Below, piece by piece: positions 45,296 to 52,414 of a DNA stretch of 64,000 nt (position 1 is its first letter; each line of letters begins with the position of its first letter). Origin of the DNA: CAYMPH01 sp964392365 (lineage in GTDB: Bacteria; Spirochaetota; UBA4802; UBA5550); contig CAYMPH010000010.1 of NCBI GenBank assembly GCA_964392365.1, positions 1 through 64,000 on the forward strand, given 5' to 3'. The translations under genes and the position numbers were made by a program. The notes beneath the pieces are model-generated. The model ran no database searches, was not told the origin of the DNA, and saw only the letters and a list, made by a program, of their open reading frames with translations.

Positions 45296-45958
45296 TCACA
45301 AAATATTGTCATAATTACTATAATTCCAATTCAATGTTATGTATTCCATTCCAGGATGTTTTTGTATTTTATTTATTATTGATTCCCGGTGAGCTGCTCC
45401 AATAAAAAACAAGCCTCTATTATATTTATGTTTTTCGCTATAACTGTAAATATTATTTATTATTTCAATTTCACGTTTTTCAATAACATCATTCCATAAT
45501 TTATAAGTTTGGAATAATTTATCGTCATTTATTTTTTCTAACGCCTTTGTCATCGATTTATATAATTCATTTTGAAGGTTATTACAATAAATACTATTGA
45601 GATATTTAAAACCATACTGTCTTACATAAGATGAATGTGTATCGATTAAACTTCGATATTCAAAACTTATAGTTTCTATTCGTTTATGCATATAGTCATT
45701 ATCTTTAAAAAAAGATGCAGGTATATTAAAATAATCTACTGGTATATGCTCAATTTGATGAGTTTCTAAATACTTATTTATTGTATCCGTTTCTAAATTA
45801 TTACGAGTTTTATCTTTATAATATGCATCATAAGCAATAGGAGGCATTTCTTCAAATATTACTTCAGGATTTATTTTCCCAATAATTTTATACAATTCAT
45901 AAAGATTACAAATACCACTTTCTTTGTGCACCGTACAAATTAATGTAATATCATACAT
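45296..45958 (-). CDS. TraB/GumN (TIKI)-like protein
   Basis: 220 residues. The start ITLICTVHKESG, followed by INPEVIFEEMPP, and the late segment RGLFFIGAAHRESIINKIQ, reproduce the paired G-x-x-H and E-x-x-P signatures of the TraB/PrgY/GumN/TIKI superfamily (GTxH ... E near 40 ... GAxH). Members include pheromone-shutdown and metalloprotease-like proteins. No signal peptide is visible, so it is cytoplasmic. It has its own leftward orientation; nothing around it suggests a partner. Confidence 0.6.
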   Translation of the reverse strand: MYDITLICTVHKESGICNLYELYKIIGKINPEVIFEEMPPIAYDAYYKDKTRNNLETDTINKYLETHQIEHIPVDYFNIPASFFKDNDYMHKRIETISFEYRSLIDTHSSYVRQYGFKYLNSIYCNNLQNELYKSMTKALEKINDDKLFQTYKLWNDVIEKREIEIINNIYSYSEKHKYNRGLFFIGAAHRESIINKIQKHPGMEYITLNWNYSNYDNIL

Positions 45959-46088
45959 ATATTACCTTCAAACTGTAAAGAATTTACATTTTATATTTTT
46001 TTAAAATCCTACAGCATCTAATTCAACAGATTGACAGATTTTTTTTCAAAATTTAGATAATATCTTGTTATTTATGTTAACGCTCATA

Positions 46089-46841
46089 TTATCCTCTATA
46101 TATTACAGATTTAAATCTATATTTTAATCTATGATAATAATGTACTATTTTATTTTTTAATCGAGTTGCAGAGCTTTCAGTTTTTCTTTTATAGAATGAG
46201 ACTATTTCAGAAATGATGTCATAAAACGGGTCTTTAAAATTTCGTTTATTATGTATAAAATAATCCGGACAAACTCGAAGTGCTGATAAATATTCGCTTT
46301 TAACTTCATCATGTGTCATAAACAAAATTTGTTGTGAAAGTTTCTGTATTCCCTTCGGAAATGAAGTTATATGTGCATTTACAATCTTTAGTAATTCATT
46401 GAATTTATCTTTGTATTCTTTTTCATTCAAGTGTGAAACTGGAGACATTTCATATAAATTTACGTGCGTAATTTGTTCTATTCCGAATTCTAAAAATGAA
46501 TTTGCTTCTTCAATTACTTTATTCATAAATTTTTTTCTACTTGAAAATGTTTTTAACCGATTTGGGTAAAAATTCTTGTAATTAAAATAAAACTCATCAA
46601 TACTTGATTCAAGATATTTACGAACATATTTTTCTATTTCTTTGTCTTTATTTATGTACTTTAATTTACGTTTAAGAATAAAAGGATAATAATACAGCTC
46701 GTGGGCATATTGATAAACACTTTCAATAGCTTGCGACTGTTTATCATTTTTCTTTGAAATAATGTCATAAATGATTTTAACAATTGTGACAAGAAGAGAT
46801 AAAGCAGCAAGACAAATAGCAAAATCAATTTTGAAATTCAT
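46089..46841 (-). CDS. Unknown protein with one N-terminal membrane helix
   Basis: 250 residues. A single helix at about residues 5-27 (FAICLAALSLLVTIVKIIYD) is followed by a helical, charged, Lys/Tyr-rich cytoplasmic domain. I recognise no family. The C-terminus is basic (KNKIVHYYHRLKYRFK). It lies alone in the minus direction within the accessory region. The coding call rests on length and composition. Confidence 0.55.
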   Translation of the reverse strand: MNFKIDFAICLAALSLLVTIVKIIYDIISKKNDKQSQAIESVYQYAHELYYYPFILKRKLKYINKDKEIEKYVRKYLESSIDEFYFNYKNFYPNRLKTFSSRKKFMNKVIEEANSFLEFGIEQITHVNLYEMSPVSHLNEKEYKDKFNELLKIVNAHITSFPKGIQKLSQQILFMTHDEVKSEYLSALRVCPDYFIHNKRNFKDPFYDIISEIVSFYKRKTESSATRLKNKIVHYYHRLKYRFKSVIYRG

Positions 46842-46912
46842 ATTTAATTACTACCCTTTCTATAACTAAAATAACAATTATGGAATATTTATTAAAAATT
46901 GTCGAATATACA

Positions 46913-47281
46913 TCACTTAACAATTTTCAAAATTTCATCTATATTCAGTTCAATCGTAGTATCTTTAGCCAGCGGAAAACTATCTGGTAACTTTGTTAAA
47001 ATATTTCCCCATATAATATCGTTTTCGATTGACTCGACTTCAACATCAACATAACCACCATCCGCACGTAAAACCGGTGAAGTAGAGATAAGAAAAAAGA
47101 TTCTTATGATAACAACGTCGCCTTCATTCAGATTGGAAATATCAATGTCATCATATTTTGGAAATTTATCCGGATAAAATCCCTTTTTCTTTGATTTGAT
47201 TTTAGAGAATATATGATATCCGTTCTCTTCTAAGTCAGCGTTGAACTCTTTATGTGGATTTAAATTTGTGGAAGCGGTCAT
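46913..47281 (-). CDS. Small unknown protein (possibly DUF2314-like)
   Basis: 122 residues. The central part LNEGDVVIIRIFF, RADGGYVDVEVESIENDIIWGN and LAKDTTIELNIDEILKI reads like the beta-rich domain seen in DUF2314/YegJ-type small proteins (W/V-D-V-E-V ... G-x-L ... I-x-x-I). That match is by pattern only. Such families are common in immunity or accessory clusters. There is no membrane segment. Confidence 0.5.
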   Translation of the reverse strand: MTASTNLNPHKEFNADLEENGYHIFSKIKSKKKGFYPDKFPKYDDIDISNLNEGDVVIIRIFFLISTSPVLRADGGYVDVEVESIENDIIWGNILTKLPDSFPLAKDTTIELNIDEILKIVK

Positions 47282-47437
47282 ATATATTACCCTCGATTAT
47301 ATTAAACTAAACAACTCGTATATAAATAAAAACTCTATCATTTATTTAATATAAGTTTATATTTTCAACATTCTATATAATATTCTTTCAATGTAAAATT
47401 TAATTTTGCCATTTTTAAGCAAAGGAAATATCATTAT

Positions 47438-48337
47438 TCACTCCTGAATTATATTCTTTTTCAAAAATTCTGAAATATCCATTAGTTCTTCATTTGTTAC
47501 TATACCATCTTCATAGATTTTTTCTATTTTATCTGAAAGATTTCTAAGAACGGGTTCATTAGTTACAGGACAAAGAGTAAGCCATTTCTGAAGATAAAAA
47601 AGTTCTTTTGCATTTACTTCACCATCAGCAATAATTCCGGAACAGATTCCTTGAAGTTCTTTTAAATATAGATTTATCTCTGTTTTACTTTTCTTTTTGC
47701 CTTCAACTTTTTTCTTTTCTGGTTCAGTAGTAATTCCTTTTATCTGCTCCAGGCATTTAATTACAGGTGTCTTCTTTGAAAAGTTTGAAATATTTTCAAA
47801 ACCAAATATCCCTGCTTTCTCTAATCTTTCTCGGTAAACGGTTCTAAATAGATTCACAACACTTTCAACGTCATTAAATGCCTTATGAGACTTGCCGCTT
47901 GATAGATTAAATTTATTTTTTAAAGTTTCAAGCTGGTAATTTTCTGTTTCGTCTATTACTCTTCTTGCAAGAGTTAAAGCACAAAATCCTCTTTTACCTG
48001 TAACAGGTACCCCCAATCGGTTATATTCTGGTTCTAATACCCTGTTCCAGTCAAATGAAATGTTATAAGTGACTATTGGATAATCTTTTGCAAAATCATT
48101 AAATTCTTTGTGAGCCTTCAAAGGATTCTCACCGAGTTTTCTTAAATATTCTCTTGAATATCCGTGGAGAGATTCGGCCATTGGTTCAATTTCAACATCG
48201 TGGTTTAAAAGTATTCTAAATGGCTCACCGGCAGGTTCCCAACCAATCATTTTTTGAGCTGCAATTTCAACACAGTAAATAGGTAAGCCCAGCCCACTTG
48301 TTTCAGTATCAACAATCACCCAGATTTCCTGATTCAT
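47438..48337 (-). CDS. DEDDh-type 3'-5' exonuclease with a C-terminal helical domain
   Basis: 299 residues. Exo I is VIVDTETSG (D10, E12). Exo II lies in TYNISFDWNRV. Exo III is SHKAFNDVES, with the DEDDh His and Asp (about 152-157). The C-terminal 90 residues (ICSGIIADGEVNAKELFYL, then IYEDGIVTNEELMDI) look like TerB/calcium-fold helical repeats, which often accompany such exonucleases in mobile regions. It would remove nucleotides from 3' DNA or RNA ends. TTGACA (read on the minus strand) lies inside a short palindrome upstream at about 48442-48453, a possible promoter. Confidence 0.82.
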   Translation of the reverse strand: MNQEIWVIVDTETSGLGLPIYCVEIAAQKMIGWEPAGEPFRILLNHDVEIEPMAESLHGYSREYLRKLGENPLKAHKEFNDFAKDYPIVTYNISFDWNRVLEPEYNRLGVPVTGKRGFCALTLARRVIDETENYQLETLKNKFNLSSGKSHKAFNDVESVVNLFRTVYRERLEKAGIFGFENISNFSKKTPVIKCLEQIKGITTEPEKKKVEGKKKSKTEINLYLKELQGICSGIIADGEVNAKELFYLQKWLTLCPVTNEPVLRNLSDKIEKIYEDGIVTNEELMDISEFLKKNIIQE

Positions 48338-48522
48338 TGCCTTTTACCCCCTGTCGAAGTGCTTTGGTTTACTTAATTAATTCAGTAAATAAAAACACAG
48401 TTTCCAAATTAACTGAATACCGTTAAAAACACTCTTTTATGACAGTATTGTCAATACTAATATATAATATTGTTAAAATTATTAAATGTAAGAATGAGGG
48501 TAAGAGAATTTTACAGAATTAA

Positions 48523-48678
48523 TCAATTTTCCGCAGGGCAACCTACAATATAGACTTCATCTTTTTTCTCATCTTTATAAGTAGCTACGCTGTTGATATT
48601 ACTGCTGAATTTGCAGAGTATCTGGCCGTTAATATATTCCGTATGAAATTCACATTTTAAACATTTTTCAAGTTTCAT
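48523..48678 (-). CDS. Small zinc-ribbon-like protein (51 aa)
   Basis: 51 codons from ATG 48676-48678 to TGA 48523-48525, beginning MKLEKCLKCEFHTEYING. Four cysteines are present (CLKC, then ILCKF and VGCPAEN), enough for a small zinc ribbon. It starts 6 nt after the stop of the upstream gene, with GAGTGA as a plausible ribosome-binding site. Composition and coupling support it as real. Function is unknown; such proteins often bind nucleic acids or ribosomes. Confidence 0.6.
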   Translation of the reverse strand: MKLEKCLKCEFHTEYINGQILCKFSSNINSVATYKDEKKDEVYIVGCPAEN

Positions 48679-48684
48679 TTTTAA

Positions 48685-49038
48685 TCACTCTAATGCAATT
48701 TTATATTTTAATGTATCAAAGCACATCTCAATTAATTCATATTCAAACCATTCTTCAAACATTTTAAATGAAATATTTTTTGGTAAATAATTTTCATCCA
48801 TATACCAACCCCACAATTCGTGTATAAAAATATCCTTATATACCTTTTTTAGATGTTTGACAATCCCTTCCGGCGATACATCATCAAATTCTTCAATCAT
48901 ATACAATGTTCTGGTTGAATAAATGTTATCCTCCGGAACAATACTGTCATCGTAGTTATTCACCCAATCAACAAATGGTTTTTTAGGTTTGATTAACAAA
49001 AAACTTCTATTGCCGACAAATTTCATATCTTCATCCAT
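48685..49038 (-). CDS. Small conserved hypothetical protein
   Basis: 117 residues. NRSFLLIKPKKPFVDWVNN, then RTLYMIEEFDD, IFIHELWGWYMDE and FEEWFEYELIEMCFD: this layout (KPFxDW ... Y-x-I-x-E ... IFxxEL-x-x-W ... F-x-x-WF) matches a widespread unnamed bacterial family that I have seen beside other small accessory genes. It starts 15 nt after the upstream gene's stop. The small zinc-ribbon gene follows 6 nt after its stop. Confidence 0.65.
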   Translation of the reverse strand: MDEDMKFVGNRSFLLIKPKKPFVDWVNNYDDSIVPEDNIYSTRTLYMIEEFDDVSPEGIVKHLKKVYKDIFIHELWGWYMDENYLPKNISFKMFEEWFEYELIEMCFDTLKYKIALE

Positions 49039-49053
49039 TTTGCTTTAATTTCT

Positions 49054-49602
49054 TCAATGATAATTTTTAAAACTTTTTTTAAATTCTATTGCACCTTTGA
49101 TTTTATCATTTATATTGTTAAGTAAATTAATTTTTTCTTTGTTAGATGACTTATTTACTATATCAGCAATAACATCTGGAAAAAATCTCATTTCATCATA
49201 GGACGTAGAAAGTAATATTCCATCAATGGTATATAAAGCCCTAATAATAAATATTAAGAAATTTAATTCAAGAATCACAGAATCTATAAGAACTTGATAT
49301 TCGTTTTCATTCAATAATATTTTACATTCATCTTTGCTCTTGTCAATTTCACTAACAAATTCAGACAAGTCATCCGATGAATCCTGCCAGTTTGTAATTA
49401 TCCCGTTTTCAAGGCAATCAGAACACTTCCAGATAATTTCTTCTTTATCCAGTTTTATAACTATATGCCCAGTACATTTTTCAAACCAACATTTTATTGC
49501 AGATGATATTTCCATATCCGGTTTATGAGCTGTTGCTGCCATTATGATATGACTTACAGCTATAGACATTCTTGATACAGGATAAGTTTTGTTATTTTTC
49601 AT
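49054..49602 (-). CDS. Small conserved hypothetical with a zinc-type cysteine block
   Basis: 182 residues from the ATG at 49600-49602, which overlaps the upstream stop (ATGAAAAATAA); a TTG 15 nt earlier is less likely. The KCWFEKCTGHIVIK and WKCSDCLENGIITNWQDS segments hold four cysteines of a zinc-ribbon type, with the W-x-C-x-x-C-x-x-N-G-I-I signature of a known unnamed family. The rest is helical. It is in the middle of a leftward run of small accessory genes. Confidence 0.6.
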   Translation of the reverse strand: MKNNKTYPVSRMSIAVSHIIMAATAHKPDMEISSAIKCWFEKCTGHIVIKLDKEEIIWKCSDCLENGIITNWQDSSDDLSEFVSEIDKSKDECKILLNENEYQVLIDSVILELNFLIFIIRALYTIDGILLSTSYDEMRFFPDVIADIVNKSSNKEKINLLNNINDKIKGAIEFKKSFKNYH

Positions 49603-49924
49603 TATTTCTTGTTTCAATCATAAAGTGAGTAAAAACTTTAAAAACAGGCTGTTCGTTCTCTTTCCCATATAAACCAAAATGAATTCCCTTGTTATAATAT
49701 TCAAATGTTTTAACACCACCGTTGTCTTCAAGAATTAATTTTTCATATTCCAAAGGCATTCCCAATGATTTATCTCCAAAAACTTTTGATACTTTAAAAT
49801 TTTGATTCTCGTTTAATATCAATAAAACTTCAGGAGGTACATCATTTTCATTAAATTCTATTAATGTAAGGTTATCAATATCTTTCAAGTTGCTTATCAT
49901 TTTATGAATGTATTTTATTTTCAT
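49592..49924 (-). CDS. Small hypothetical protein
   Basis: 110 residues, mixed alpha/beta, with no recognised motif apart from HFGLYGKENEQPVFKVF. It ends inside the next gene, which overlaps it by 11 nt, so the two are translated together. It is probably part of the same leftward accessory operon as 49054-48523. Confidence 0.55.
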   Translation of the reverse strand: MKIKYIHKMISNLKDIDNLTLIEFNENDVPPEVLLILNENQNFKVSKVFGDKSLGMPLEYEKLILEDNGGVKTFEYYNKGIHFGLYGKENEQPVFKVFTHFMIETRNNEK

Positions 49925-50020
49925 TTTCTCCCAACAATTTTAAATTAAATACCGACAAAGCACATTATTTCACTTTGCCGGTATTTTGCAATTTCATTTT
50001 TTAATTCTTATTGAAATATT

Positions 50021-50156
50021 TTATGTATCTAAAAAATCCCACTCATCGCCAAGCACCCACCGTAGAGCAGATAATTTTCCGTTGACCATCCCCCAGTTGA
50101 AATCATCCCAAGGACCGAGCTCGCCTGCTTCCTGAACATTTTTGAGTGTCTTATTC
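50021..50156 (-). pseudogene. Truncated 3' end of a small conserved gene
   Basis: A frame of 44 codons ending at TAA 50021-50023 reads NVQEAGELGPWDDFNWGMVN and GKLSALRWVLGDEWDFLDT. I recognise this as the C-terminus of a common small bacterial hypothetical protein. A TAG precedes it and no start codon is present, so it is a fragment. It is distinctly more GC-rich than the flanking genes, consistent with a separate origin. Confidence 0.6.
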
Positions 50157-50163
50157 TATGTGT

Positions 50164-50604
50164 TTAAGAAATGTAAAAGTGCCCCTCTTTGCACATATTT
50201 ATAATATTCTGTATTGCAAAAATATATCGGTCTAAATATATGAATAATTTTTCATTACTGTAATCGTTATCGTTGAACGCATCATCAATAGTTGAATACC
50301 ATTTTTCATATTCTAATTTAGGAGTTTTTTTTGTGAGATTTGCATAATGCATATCTTTTATCGCTGACTCAAGTGCTTCTCCAAGATTTGCTGCATCATC
50401 TTCAGTTACCATCTGGAAATCATTGCTCCAATAATTACCATCCCATACAACATTTTCAGGTTTATCTAAATAACCCCAAACGGTACCTGCAGGTTTCCAT
50501 CCGTAATTTTCTGCTAAATGTAAAATAAGTGGCCATATTCTGAGTTGCAATAAAATTTGTTTCTCGTGATTAAAGCTTGTTTCGTTGTATAGTTCATAAC
50601 CCAT
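50164..50604 (-). CDS. Small hypothetical protein
   Basis: 146 residues. GWKPAGTVWGYLDKPENVVWDGNYW (split: VWDGNYWSNDFQMVTEDDA) resembles the W-x-G-N-Y-x-S-N-D-x-Q-x-V pattern of small immunity-like or accessory families. The second half is helical. GGAACGG 8-10 nt upstream is a possible ribosome-binding site. An AT-rich motif shared with other upstream regions of this element (TATTATAATATATTATATTA at 50624-50643) lies just before it. Confidence 0.55.
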   Translation of the reverse strand: MGYELYNETSFNHEKQILLQLRIWPLILHLAENYGWKPAGTVWGYLDKPENVVWDGNYWSNDFQMVTEDDAANLGEALESAIKDMHYANLTKKTPKLEYEKWYSTIDDAFNDNDYSNEKLFIYLDRYIFAIQNIINMCKEGHFYIS

Positions 50605-50668
50605 TTTTTTTTACCGTTCCTTTATATTATAATATATTATATTAATTGTTACGTATTTTTTCGTGTTC

Positions 50669-51181
50669 CTATAGTATTGTTTCAAAACAAATAAATTTTT
50701 TATCATCATTTAAAAAATTTACTTTTTTATTTTTATCTAAAGCACTCTTTGAAACTACAAAACATCCAGCTTCATAAGGCCCAAAAAAGTCACAACTTGC
50801 TAATTTTTCTTGAGGTGCTGTTAACGATATTGTTTTTATATCTATTGAATCTTTTGGCTGATTATAACGAATAACATCTGCTTTTAATTGAACTGAAAAA
50901 ACTTTTACCGGCTCCCCAAAAAAAATCCAGTTGAAAATAAATTGATTTTCATCTTCGTAAGTTAAAGGAATATGAAAAACTCCAAATGAGCTAATAACAT
51001 TTAAATAAAAATTATATCTTACATATTTTTTATCTTTTAATGTATTAAAATCTTCATTTGCAAATATGACGTTAACTCCCTTATAAGCAATTATTCCTGT
51101 TTTCCCTTTTTTAAGAACTTTTCTTTTTGTTTCTTTTTTCTTTGAGTCTTTTACTTTTGATTCTTTAGAATTGATAGCCAT
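50669..51181 (-). CDS. Hypothetical protein with a basic N-terminus
   Basis: 170 residues. The first 30 are strongly basic (KKKETKRKVLKKGKTG). The rest is beta-rich (YVRYNFYLNVISSFGVFHIPL). The basic tail suggests nucleic-acid binding or a membrane-surface role. AGGAGGGCCT-type sequence (GGAGGGCC read on the minus strand) precedes the ATG, a good ribosome-binding site. No family recognised. A TGATATATTATAT site lies 47 nt upstream. Confidence 0.55.
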   Translation of the reverse strand: MAINSKESKVKDSKKKETKRKVLKKGKTGIIAYKGVNVIFANEDFNTLKDKKYVRYNFYLNVISSFGVFHIPLTYEDENQFIFNWIFFGEPVKVFSVQLKADVIRYNQPKDSIDIKTISLTAPQEKLASCDFFGPYEAGCFVVSKSALDKNKKVNFLNDDKKFICFETIL

Positions 51182-51321
51182 TGAAGGCCCTCCTAAAATT
51201 TATTTAGATTCGTATTTAAATCTATGATATATTATATGTATTTTACCGGAAATTAGTTTGACAAATAAATCATACCCCAATAAAATCAAACCTGAAATGT
51301 AAAATCAAAAGGTGTTTACTC

Positions 51322-52056
51322 GTGGCAAATAAAAAAAATTCAAACAAAGCAAAAGAAAGGTTTAAGTTTCTTCAACTTGCAAAACAACTTGGAAATATTT
51401 CTGAAGCCGCAAAACAATGTAAAGTAGACAGAAAGAGATTTTACATTTGGAGGGAAAGATACAAACAATATGGTATTAAGGGGCTTGAAGATAAACTTCC
51501 TACCGGAAGGAAACCGCAATTAAAACAATCGGTTATAAAAAAAGTAATCAATATTGCAGTAACAAAACCATATAACAGCTCAAGGGATATAGAGATAATC
51601 CTAAAAAAAGAAAAGATTTATCTGAGCAGGACCTCAATACAGGGTATTCTAAATGAGAATAAACTTGGAAATTTAAAGTTAAGATGGCTTATATATGGGG
51701 AGCATCGTTTAAATAATGGTCTCAAATTGTCACTTGAAGATTTGAAAAAATTAAGTTTTTATAATAAAAAAAAATATTCCAAACTTTATAAAAAATTACT
51801 AAAAGAAAAAACAGATGCAGAAAAACTAAAAAAGGAAAAACTTTTAAAGAAGGAACAGAAAAATCAAGATAGAATAAATAAATATTTACATAAAGAAAAA
51901 ATGGCTATCTACTCAAAATGGATTCTTTTTAGTCCGAAGAATAATCCCTCTTTAAGCAAAAATCATATCCGGTTTCTTTTTTATAAAGAAATAAACTTCA
52001 ACTCGCAACATAAGGAAATTCAAAAATATGTTTTTGAAATGATTAATGATTTTTGA
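51322..52056 (+). CDS. Transposase-type HTH protein without a catalytic domain
   Basis: 244 residues from a GTG at 51322. Residues 1-120 hold two helix-turn-helix units typical of IS-element transposases (ISEAAKQCKVDRKRFYIWRE and YLSRTSIQGILNENKLG, HTH_28/HTH_29 style). A rve catalytic domain with DDE is missing. A Lys-rich helical tail follows instead (KKLLKEKTDAEKLKKEKLLK). It may be a truncated transposase turned regulator, or an intact small DNA-binding protein of the element. It lies just right of a shared AT-rich site (51222-51247) and just left of another. Confidence 0.6.
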   Translation: MANKKNSNKAKERFKFLQLAKQLGNISEAAKQCKVDRKRFYIWRERYKQYGIKGLEDKLPTGRKPQLKQSVIKKVINIAVTKPYNSSRDIEIILKKEKIYLSRTSIQGILNENKLGNLKLRWLIYGEHRLNNGLKLSLEDLKKLSFYNKKKYSKLYKKLLKEKTDAEKLKKEKLLKKEQKNQDRINKYLHKEKMAIYSKWILFSPKNNPSLSKNHIRFLFYKEINFNSQHKEIQKYVFEMINDF

Positions 52057-52412
52057 GAAAATATTTCGATTCTTTTATTTAACTTCTTCCAGAACATATT
52101 CAAAACTGCTTTTTTCTTTCTTATCAAAAATAAATAATAACTAATATAATATATCAACCATAAAATGAATAAGAAGTCAGTATTACTTTTTCCCAATAAT
52201 AATAATACATTAAACATCTATAAGCCAAAAGTATCTAATTCTTTAAAACTCATTAATCTGTAGCTCCTATTGCGTCTGATGGCATTTTACAAGTTAATTC
52301 TTTTAAAAAGAAAACTATTTGTTCTTATTATTAAATCGCTATTTCCTTTATCAATTAGTTTCAGAACATAGAATTATCCCTAAACATAATTGATATATTA
52401 TATTAGTTATTA
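52057..52412. other. Gene-poor region with an inverted copy of the 42-bp repeat
   Basis: 356 nt with no reading frame I can support. It contains an inverted 25-nt copy (52133-52157) of the core of the 42-bp repeat that begins at 52373. The two face each other across about 215 nt. The region is very AT-rich (TAATATAATATATC blocks) and could be an origin or regulatory region for the neighbouring primase-like gene. Confidence 0.45.
52133..52157 (-). repeat. Inverted 25-nt copy of the 42-bp repeat core
   Basis: It is the reverse complement of the 3' 25 nt of the 42-bp repeat, then the sequence diverges. Together with 52373-52414 it makes an inverted pair. Confidence 0.65.
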
Positions 52413-52414
52413 TT
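52373..52414 (+). repeat. Right-hand (downstream) copy of the 42-bp direct repeat
   Basis: Identical to 54298-54339 over 42 nt (begins ATTATCCCTAAACATAATTG, ends GTTATTATT). It includes the first bases of the stop codon of the primase-like gene. The two direct copies are 1,925 bp apart and bracket that gene. Each contains TATAAT on the minus strand. Confidence 0.85.

Noticed and set aside
52020..52217. A 65-residue hydrophobic minus-strand frame
   Set aside because: It overlaps the end of the HTH gene, has no ribosome-binding site, and its Leu/Ile/Tyr bias is what AT-rich noncoding DNA produces.
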